This document shows, in pieces, positions 56,928 to 64,000 of a stretch of 64,000 nt of DNA. Both the position numbers and the translations under genes were made by a program. How positions within the stretch are numbered: position 1 is the first letter of the stretch; every line of letters begins with the position of its first letter. The notes under the pieces were generated by a model. The model was not told the origin of the DNA and did no database searches. It was given only the letters and a program-made list of their open reading frames with translations. Where the stretch lies: positions 51,772,501 through 51,836,500 of the forward strand of contig OX419761.1 in assembly GCA_948567375.1 (NCBI GenBank), given 5' to 3'. Source of the stretch: Lunularia cruciata. Its lineage: Eukaryota > Streptophyta > Marchantiopsida > Lunulariales > Lunulariaceae.

Positions 56928-58820
56928 TTAAGGTCCTTCTTCAAAATCTGATTCCCAATAATCAGAAGATGGTGTATCTGAATATGAAGTGTTGGTGTTA
57001 GTCACAAGAACTGTGACTCTATGGTTTGATGGCCCAATCCTCAAGTACACTTTGTGCCATTGATCAGTTGTGCATGCTGCTCTCAACCATGGCCTCCCAA
57101 GAAGTAAATCATAGCTTGAATCCTTCAAGACTTGGAAAGTCATGAGATTTTGAACTCCCGTAACTGAAACGACCACTTTATCCATCCCACCTACTGGTCG
57201 AACTTGATGCTTGTTTGCCATGCTCACCACAAATGTTGAAGGTCTTGAGGGTACATACCCAACTTCTTCATCAACCTTTCTGACATGGCATTGAGTGCTG
57301 ATCCTCCATCAACCAATGCATCCTTGATGTTGTGACCATTCACTCGCACATCAATCTTGGAGGTATATTCACAAGCCTCCCATGGTGCTGGCTTGGCATC
57401 CACAACCCCTATTGATACTAGAGCTTTTGCCTTCTTCTTCTTCTTGCTCCTTGTAGAACTCAAACCACCTCTAAGCTCCTTTCTCAAGGTAGGGTTCAAA
57501 GCAATCAATTGGCCCATTGTGATGTTAGCCTTGTGACTACCAACATCCTCCAACACGTTGTAGTTCCATTGTTGCTTTGAAATCAAGAAATCCTCCATCC
57601 CCAACTTCTTCCTTGGAGTCTTTGTTGTTGATGGTGTTGAGGTGCAAGTGCTCCTAATAGACATAGGAGTATCCTTGCTTGGAGTAAATTCTTGAGAAGA
57701 GTGAACATCCTCTACAAAACAAGCTCTCTTCTTCTCTTGTGCCAAAAGCTCCAAATTAAGACCCTTGGAGTTTGAGCACTCTCCCAATGAGCACTTCTCA
57801 TACTTGCTCTCAACCAAATTTATGGATGCTATCCCCTTACCTTTTTTTGGATTAGGAGCCACTTGGATGTTACTACCTCCCTCTTTCCCTCTATTGGCTC
57901 CGTCATAACCCGTTCCTCCATGGTAAGTGGAATTTGGGCTATTCCTTTGGATATGGTCTCTTCCTCCACAACCAAAACAATTTCTATCATTGAAATTGTT
58001 GGTTGGTTGGCCTCCTCTATATGGATAGTTTCCATAACTCCTAGGCCCTCTCCCTACATTCTGATCCACCTCTCTCTTCTCCCATAGTTGCACCACATTG
58101 ATCTTGAGATCCGCAAGTTGTTCTGTGATGGTTTGAAGTGGATCCTTTGGTGGAGGTGCAAGAATTGGAGCAACTACTACTTGTGGTGCAATCCTTGCCA
58201 CCAAAGTATCAGAAGTTCCACCATACTTGTAACCTTGAGGAGGATGCACAACCTCCTTCACCACCAAATCACTCTCATCCCCTTCCAAACTCTCCTCCAT
58301 ACGAATTGTAATTTTGATAGCTTCAGCCTTGGAAGAAGGTTTCTCATATCTCACCTTGCTTCTAATTTGTGGTCTCAACCCTCCCACAAAATTCTTGGTG
58401 AGCATGGCTCCTATGCCAATCATTGTAGTCTCCACCTCATCCCCACCCTTCCTCAACACTATGCAAAATCTGGACTCTAACTTTTCCACTCTTTCCACAT
58501 AGACTCTCACTTCTCTCCATCTCCTTGCTTGAAAAATGTGACCTCACTCATCAATCTCTCATAACTCATATTAGGAAGAAAGTTCTCAATGAGTGCTGAA
58601 GTCAAAGTCTCCCAAGACTCCTCTTCCACATCTCTCCTCTCTCTCTTTTGGTATTTTGACTCATACTATGTAAGTGCTGCATCCTCAAAGAAATCTGGTA
58701 ATAATGAGGTCCACTCATTCTTCCTCCTCTTATTGTTTCCTATGCCAGCTCTCTTGAAGTCTCTCACAAAGGCCTCCACATCTTCTCCATCCTTGCCAAA
58801 GAAAACCGGAAGTTTCCCCA
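56928..58820 (-). pseudogene. Family A copy 2 gag and protease
   Basis: ATG at about 58820 opens 'GKLPVFFGKDGEDVEAFV'. A TAG interrupts after about 45 codons and a stop/frame change occurs near 58515. A 428-codon frame (58510-57224) then carries a degenerate knuckle 'CFGCGGRDHIQRNS' (last Cys replaced by Ser) and the retropepsin 'ALVDGGSALNAMSERLMKKL' (D-G-G-S in place of D-S/T-G). 57230-56928 continues with 'SYDLLLGRPWL', the end of the protease, overlapping the previous frame by 7 bp. A purine-rich leader precedes the ATG. Confidence 0.8.
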
Positions 58821-59049
58821 TCTTAACCCTTCACTATCTTTCTTTTCTCTCAAATTTTCTTTTCTTTTCTCTCACTCTATTACTAATAGAGTATATACAT
58901 GACTAACACCATCTGAGAATAATCCACTCTAGGGAACACAAAAGGTTTAGGTTGCTCCAAAATTTCTATAGCAACATCAAACCCTAGAGTGCATATTAAT
59001 CTAACTCTCATGGATAGTTTATCCATAAGTTGAAAGATTATCTCCATCA

Positions 59050-59523
59050 CTAATCATGAGAACTAGCTGATGAAGGTGGTAGTATTTTTGTAGCTGTACT
59101 AAGACTCTCTCCAAGATCCTTCACCAAAGTCTCCAAAAGTGCTTTTACTCCACTACACTCATGTCCTTTTGGAAGTCCTTCAACTCCACAAACCTCACAC
59201 AACTCCTTGGTCTTAGATCTTCTCCCTCCCAATCTTGGTGAAGAAGGTCCAACATGCACACCCAAGTCAAGTAAGCCTCTCCTTTCCCTCAATCTCTTGC
59301 TCTCAAAAGTCAATGGACATGAACTTGCCTTATGTCCCTTCTCTCCACATAGAAAGCACTTAGACTCACTCTTTCCTCCAAGTGGTGTAGATTTTTGGAT
59401 CCTCTCAACACTCTCTTCAAATTCTATTGTTAACTCTCTTTTCCTCAAATCCACCCCTACAATCACCTCATACCCTTGGGTAACCTTGCATAGTCTCAAA
59501 TTCCACTCTTGGTGACCGTCCAT
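59050..59523 (-). CDS. Family A pre-gag ORF with two Cys-rich motifs
   Basis: An intact 157-codon frame between the primer site and gag. It contains a standard CCHC knuckle 'CFLCGEKGHKASSC' (about residues 54-67) and a second motif 'CEVCGVEGLPKGHEC' (C-x2-C-x8-H-x-C, about residues 108-122), then a helical tail rich in Leu and Ser. The knuckle suggests RNA binding. It is distinct from the nucleocapsid because gag has its own knuckle further on. Its defective counterpart is at 20314-20785. I do not know a named family for it. Confidence 0.7.
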   Translation of the reverse strand: MDGHQEWNLRLCKVTQGYEVIVGVDLRKRELTIEFEESVERIQKSTPLGGKSESKCFLCGEKGHKASSCPLTFESKRLRERRGLLDLGVHVGPSSPRLGGRRSKTKELCEVCGVEGLPKGHECSGVKALLETLVKDLGESLSTATKILPPSSASSHD

Positions 59524-60358
59524 GTTCCTAAGATGAATCTAAACACTCGAACATGCTTTTTGTTGCTCTCAAACTCCTCATGCATGAGATCTCCACTTTG
59601 CAGAATTGACCCTTCCTCACAATGTCACTCAAATCTCCCAACCAGTATGTGACAGTCCTCTAAAATTTTGCACACTGGATCAAAACTACAAGATGTACCT
59701 CCTTTAAAAATTTCAGATCTTTTCATCAAGTTATTTGGCATAGACACCTTTCTATTCAGCACACATATTTCAGATTTGGTCTGAAAACCACCCCCTCACT
59801 TAAAAAACTAATACCTCCCTGCACAAGAATGATCTCTCTTTAATTTTTATGGCAGAAGGTAGGATGAGATGCATTAAAGTTTCTTGGAAATGTTCAGGAC
59901 AATTCACTGAAAATTGAAGAAATGGCAGACTCTGTACAATTTTCCAGAGAGCATGCCGTTGCGGGAGCAATTTACCCTATCAACTTTCAAAAATTCTAGC
60001 CCAGTGCACATAGTAGTTCTCACAATAATTCCAAGTGTGATAACTAAAAGATAACGTAAGCTATGATGTGTAGAAATTTCAATTCCAGATCTCAAACTTG
60101 AGATTTTGCCCAAAATCACCTTAATCCCCAAAATATGCAATCCACCTCACACAATCTCTCCAATTCCTCTCATGTGTACAAGGTGTACAAAATCATCTCA
60201 AAGACATCATAATGAACTACACAATATACAAATGGATCTTTGTTCTCTTACATAAGTTCAGCCCTCTCCTCTCCTAATGTTCTCGCCAAGTGAGCTCTCA
60301 TAGCCTCCCTCTGTCTAATGTAGAATTGAATGCAAAATATTATCTTGCCTTCTAGAGA
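59524..60358 (-). other. Family A copy 2 leader
   Basis: Untranslated leader between primer site and first ORF, aligned with 19493-20313 of copy 1. No conserved long frame. It contains 'tttgttgctctcaaact'-type blocks conserved in both copies. Confidence 0.6.
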
Positions 60359-60377
60359 GGTCTCGGCAACAGAACAA
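60359..60377 (-). promoter_or_regulatory. Primer-binding-site candidate, family A copy 2
   Basis: On the minus strand 'TTGTTCTGTTGCCGAGACC', four bases after the 5' LTR. It matches the copy 1 site at 15 of 19 positions. The TGG start is changed to TTG. Confidence 0.55.
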
Positions 60378-60381
60378 AAAA

Positions 60382-61077
60382 TGTGAGCCGGCCTGTCTCT
60401 CACTCAAGATGAACCTCTGATGGCTATTAGGGTAGCGCTCCATGGACTAAGAAGGCAAGGAACCCCAACTCCATCATACTCCTTCAAGGCTAACACTCCA
60501 AGACTCAAGACATTGCTCACTAGAGAACTCAATGAGAGAGAGATAGTTGCAAATGAAAGGATGATGAGTACCTCCTCATCCCTTGTTTATATACTTGTGA
60601 AATACTTACGCACCAAAGTTACTAATTACCGGAGTAACTCAAGTTACTAGACCAAAAGTCAAGTAAAGTCAAAAAGTAGAAAAGGAATATCCATTCACAT
60701 GGGCATATTCCCCTAAGCATGTGGTCCCCATATCTTGATCCAACCACTAAGTCAAGGATTCCTTCACATGGGGTATCCTTGGACTAAAGAAGAATCCAAA
60801 ACAAAAAGGCTTGCGGGCCCAAGAGTTCTCAATTGTTTCTTTAAAGCCAAACACCTAGGAATAATACCAAGTCAACACACTAAAATCCAAAATAGTGGTG
60901 CTCATCTTTTCTACTTCCTCTAAAGTAAGGTCCACTCCATCTTAGATATGACTAACTTTAGTTAATCATGACTAATGTAGAATCATCCTTTATCTCTATA
61001 TAAATAATATCTCTCAAGTACTTGTAATACCAAGCTAAATATCACAATACCACACACATGCATAAATGGGTGTTATA
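60382..61077 (-). repeat. Family A copy 2, 5' LTR
   Basis: 696 bp; the minus-strand start is 'tataacacccatttatgcat' (TG changed to TA) and the end 'gccggctcaca'. It differs from the 3' and tandem LTRs at scattered bases. Confidence 0.9.
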
Positions 61078-61300
61078 GTCCTCACCTTAGGTTGAGCATC
61101 CCCAAGACAAAGACTCCTTACTTTGGGTTGTATGTTGATAGGGCAATTCTGAGTACCTCGCCTTTTGACCCAAAGTCACGTGACTGTGGGTTACAACCCG
61201 AGGACACTTTTCTTTGCCTTCTTTGGCCATACAGGTGCAATTTGACTTCTCTATACACTTCTTCAAAATTGAAAAAAAAAACAAAAATGTGGGTACCACA

Positions 61301-61316
61301 TACCCCCTCCCTCAAA
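61301..61316 (-). promoter_or_regulatory. Polypurine tract of F element e
   Basis: 'tttgagggagggggta' on the minus strand directly precedes 'tgtggtacccac'. This shows that the latter is the start of an LTR, which in turn defines the F LTR. Confidence 0.85.
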
Positions 61317-61329
61317 TGTGAGCGTCCCC

Positions 61330-62560
61330 ACAAACACCGACTTCGGGTGTCTTAGAGACTTCCGAGTCTATGGTCCAATATCTCCAAACTCTCCACCCAT
61401 TGACTCGAGTGGCAAAAGGATTGCCTTCCATGTTTGCAAGTTGAATGGACCCATTCTCATAAAGATGAAGAACTCGATAAGGCCCCATCCATCTCAAATG
61501 CAGTTTGCCTAGAACAATATTTGGTGATTGTCTTATAACAAAACCAAATCTCCTTCACAAACAGTCACAAGCTTGATATGCTTATCGTGCTTGACCTTCC
61601 CCTGTTCTTGTACTTATTTTGTGGTTTGCATTGCATTGTCTCTTTTCTCTTCTAGCCACATCAGTTGATGGATTTGAAGCTCCTGACTTTCTTCTTCCGA
61701 CAATTGTTCTTTGCAAAGAATCCGATATGTCGGGACTTCAAATTCAACTAGTAGTATGGAGTGCAAGCCGTATGTCAAGAAGTATGGAGTTTGCTTGGTT
61801 GTGATCTTTTCTATCATTCAATATGCCCACAATGCGGCTGGTAATTTTGTATCCCAGTCATAAGCCTAATTGACAGTAACCTTATTTAGAATTTTGCAAA
61901 GTAAACCATTTGCCTTTTCCGTTAAGCCATTTGCTTTTGGGTTATAAGGAGTCATCATCTGATGTTTAATCTGGAAGTATTTTGTCAACACCTCCATCAC
62001 ATAGTTCAAAAAATGTGTCCCTCTATCATTGATTAATTCCAAAAGACATCCGTATCAGGAGATGATGTTTCAAAAGAAAAATTCCGCAACGGTTTCTGCA
62101 TCATCTCTACGAGTTGCTTCAGCTTTGACCATCTTGGTAGCATAGTCAGTGCAAACCAAAATGTAGTGTTTCCTTGTGACTTGGGTTACCGGTTGTATTG
62201 GTCCCACAAAATAAATTCCTTATTTCTCAAATGGAGCCAAAGGTAAAATTGGTCTCAAAGGCCATTGAGAAGTAGCCATCGGCTTCCCCGTTCTTTGACA
62301 AGCGTCACAACTTTGAATATAAGTATGTGTGTCTTTGTACATTGTAGGCCACCAGTACCCCAAAGAAAGAATCTCTTTACAATATTCTTTAGAGCATAGT
62401 GTCCTCCCATGCTTTGGAGAGTAAAGAATAGATTATGCCTCCAACTTTGTATGACTCCAAGCATTGCCAAAGTACTTTGTCTTTGCTCATCTTGAATAAA
62501 ATGCTATGTTTCAGCTGATCTGGTCCCATTTTCTTGAGAAAGACTGCCCTCTGCTCCGGG
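61330..62560 (-). pseudogene. Family F integrase (decayed)
   Basis: Recognisable blocks: 'YFLTYGLHSILLVEFEVPT' near 61780 (late core, typical of Tat-like elements), 'ELQIHQLMWLEEKRDNAM', and the terminal 'LRWMGPYRVLHLYENGSIQL' (GPY/F) near 61490. The upstream core has many stops and frame changes, and the D-D-E residues cannot all be read. No chromodomain lies between the end and the polypurine tract. Confidence 0.7.
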
Positions 62561-63006
62561 TCCAGCCCTTCAAAACAATGGAGAGTATGCAGATAATGAT
62601 ATTCGGCCACATACCTTGTACTTTGCATTGCTGTTAATCGATATAACTCTTCATCAGGGAACTGATCGTTGATTTCCCATTCTTGGTCTTGAGTTTCTAA
62701 CCTGGACAGGAAGTCCACATTTGAATGCAAAGCTCCCTTCCTCACTTGTACAGTATATGTGAATTCTTGTAACAACAAGATCCATCTTGCAATTTGCCCA
62801 AACAAATCTGCCTTCTTGACCAAATGTTGCAATGCGTAATGGCCAACATAGAAGACAAACTTGTATCCCAACAAGTAGTGGCAAAATTTCTTGCAAGCAT
62901 ACACCATTTTGAGTGCTTCTCTTTCAGTCATCAAATAGTTCTTTCCTGAAACTAAAAGTTGTTGGCTGGCGTAATAAATTGGGTAGTCCTTCTTCTTCTC
63001 ATCCTT
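62561..63006 (-). pseudogene. Family F RNase H
   Basis: 'MTEREALKMVYACKKFCHYL' is followed by 'FVFYVGHYALQHLV', where Gly replaces the catalytic Asp of the usual 'DHxAL', and then 'KGALHSNVDFLSRLE'. The 181-codon frame (62934-62389) is open through the domain into the start of the integrase region. Confidence 0.75.
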
Positions 63007-63931
63007 CTAACTTAAGACAACTCCGATTGCCATGGACAAAGTGTCCACATATACATGAAAAGGGACTTCCCACTTTGGGGCCCTCATGACTAGTGCTTCA
63101 ACCAATTTCTTCTTCAATACCTGGAAAGCTTCTTCTTGCTTTGCTTCCCACAGGTAGTCTTTGGATTTCTTCAAAAGCTTTGTAAGGGGTGCAACAAGCA
63201 CCACATAGTTTGAAACAAAGTGTCTGTAGTATCCGGCATGTCCCAGGGAGGCTCTTAGCTCCCGAATGTTCTTCAAGGATTCCAAAGCTGAGATTACTTT
63301 GACCTTCTCAACATCAACTTCAATACCTTGGCTTGACACTCGATGCCCCAAAAGAATTCCCTCCTTCATTGCAAAGAAGCATTTCTCCGGGTATAATGAC
63401 AAACCGGCAAAATGACACCTTTCAAAAGTTTGGCAAAGGTAATCTAAATGTACATCTCTTTGCCCAAACACATAAAAATCATCAATGAAAACTTCCATAT
63501 ATTTGTGCAAGAAATCTTTGAAGATTGAATTCATCATCCGCTGGAAAGTAGCGGGAGCATTTCACAACCCGAAGGACATTTGATTGTAGGCAAAAGTGCC
63601 CCAATCAGTCATGAATGTGGTCTTATCCTTATCTTCTTCTTGGATGGACACTTGATTGTATCATAAAAATCCATCAAGAAAACTATAGCAAGGGTGACTA
63701 GCTACTTGGTCCAAAATTATATCAATAAAAGGCAAGGGATGATGATCCTTCCTTGTGATTGCATTTAACTTGCAGAAATCTTGGCACACTCAGATCTTCC
63801 CCATTTTCTTCTTGACAATGAGGGAGACCCACTCATTGCTTAAGACAGGAAAGATTATTTTGGCCCCAAAGTACTTGTCGATTTCGTCTTTCACCAAGAG
63901 AGAGTACTTTGGGTTCAGACGGTGTTGTCTC
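63007..63931 (-). pseudogene. Family F reverse transcriptase, truncated by LTR g
   Basis: It reads from 'RLNPKYSLLVKDEIDKYFGA' through 'SNEWVSLIVKKKMGKI', 'KLNAITRKDHHPLPFID', 'SFGL' and 'NAPATFQRMMNSIF' to the catalytic 'VFIDDFYVFG', then 'LGHRVSSQGIEVDVEKV' and 'LGHAGYYRHFV'. Stops occur at the GKI-VCQ block and after 'FLDGF'. The motifs are those of Tat/Athila-like gypsy RTs. The 5' part is lost behind the F LTR at 63932. Confidence 0.8.
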
Positions 63932-64000
63932 TGTGGTACCCACATTTTTTGTTTTTCTATGGTTGTTAGTGTTTAAGAGAAGAAGTAAGCACTGGAAGTT
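63932..64000 (+). mobile_element. Family F LTR g, start only
   Basis: 'tgtggtacccacattttttg' and the following 'agaagaagtaagca' match the start of LTR c (33667). It is inserted in the RT of F element e and continues beyond the window. Confidence 0.8.

Larger units (their letters stand above)
49452..61077 (-). mobile_element. Family A element copy 2: nearly complete Tat/Athila-like Ty3/gypsy
   Basis: On the minus strand: 5' LTR (61077-60382), primer site, leader, zinc-knuckle ORF (59523-59050), gag-protease (58820-56928), RT-RNase H-integrase (56924-50191, interrupted by an F solo LTR), polypurine tract and 3' LTR (50143-49452). Without the insert it is about 7.8 kb. Only a handful of stops and shifts are seen. 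It has no chromodomain. It lies in F LTR e, with aggac-type flanks. Confidence 0.92.
38813..61300 (-). repeat. 3' LTR of F element e, in three pieces
   Basis: The minus-strand start 'tgtggtacccacatttttg' at 61300 follows a polypurine tract, and the end '...cgggttgtcaca' is at 38813. Removing the C element (41308-47654) and the A block (48756-61077) gives 3819 bp, aligned throughout with solo copy f (3795 bp). The A junctions carry aggac-type duplications. The C junctions carry CCTTT / CCTTC. Confidence 0.9.
38813..63931 (-). mobile_element. Family F element e: Tat-like Ty3/gypsy with giant LTR, host of nested A and C
   Basis: On the minus strand: RT (63931-63007), RNase H, integrase (to about 61330), a polypurine tract (61301-61316) and the 3' LTR. 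The LTR is split as 61300-61078, 48755-47655 and 41307-38813, totalling 3819 bp. The 5' half (gag, protease, 5' LTR) lies outside the window. The RT is cut by F LTR g at 63932. The element is inserted in F LTR d. Confidence 0.85.

Noticed and set aside
38813-63931. Endogenous pararetrovirus (caulimovirid) origin of the RT-containing segments
   Set aside because: All RTs are accompanied by LTRs, integrase-type blocks and 5-bp target duplications. No movement-protein or coat-protein-like region was seen.

Overview
The window looks like nuclear DNA from a land plant with a large, repeat-rich genome. It is AT-rich, no complete host gene is recognisable, and from about 12.9 kb to the end almost every base belongs to Ty3/gypsy LTR retrotransposons nested in one another. 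A seed plant is likely and a gymnosperm is possible, but the sequence does not settle this. No tRNA, rRNA, CRISPR array or bacterial-type operon is visible.

Layout. 1-6.5 kb: mostly unexplained AT-rich DNA with a CpG-rich patch (about 560-1560), several near-perfect hairpins and a 58-bp tandem repeat. 6.5-9.6 kb: a badly decayed gypsy pol (RT, RNase H and integrase fragments) split by a solo LTR of family A. 9.6-12.9 kb: nothing recognised apart from hairpins. 12.9-26.6 kb: family H, a decayed chromodomain gypsy element on the + strand. It has been hit by a family F solo LTR (target duplication TGGAT) and by a family C solo LTR (target duplication CCCTC), and the C LTR itself carries an internally deleted family A element. 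26.8-30.2 kb: a diverged C LTR, an unidentified 2.2-kb stretch and another A solo LTR. 30.2-38.8 kb: three consecutive family F LTRs (+), one followed by a primer-binding site. 38.8 kb to the end: a minus-strand family F element. Its 3' LTR is cut into three pieces by a complete C chromovirus (41308-47654) and by a nearly complete A element (49452-61077) plus an extra tandem A LTR (48756-49447). The A element carries a family F solo LTR inside its integrase gene (target duplication TAGGT).

The most unusual finding is family F. Joining the pieces shows that its LTR is about 3.8 kb long (3795 bp in one solo copy, 3819 bp in the reassembled 3' LTR). Most of its U3 holds a sense-strand reading frame of about 850 codons, made of a globular N-terminal region, an acidic middle and a long coiled coil. 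I do not recognise this protein. It recurs in at least five LTR copies, all broken. The LTR assignment rests on a polypurine tract at its 5' edge, a primer-binding-site-like sequence at its 3' edge, TG/CA ends and two perfect 5-bp target duplications. An accessory gene placed in U3 recalls some retroviruses.

Families at a glance. A: non-chromodomain (Tat/Athila-like) gypsy, about 690-bp LTR, extra zinc-knuckle ORF before gag. C: chromovirus, about 740-bp LTR, initiator-Met-type primer-binding site. H: chromovirus with a cluster of heat-shock-element-like motifs in its LTR. F: Tat-like pol with the giant ORF-bearing LTR. Every coding region here carries stops, frameshifts or deletions; the A element at 49452-61077 is the best preserved.
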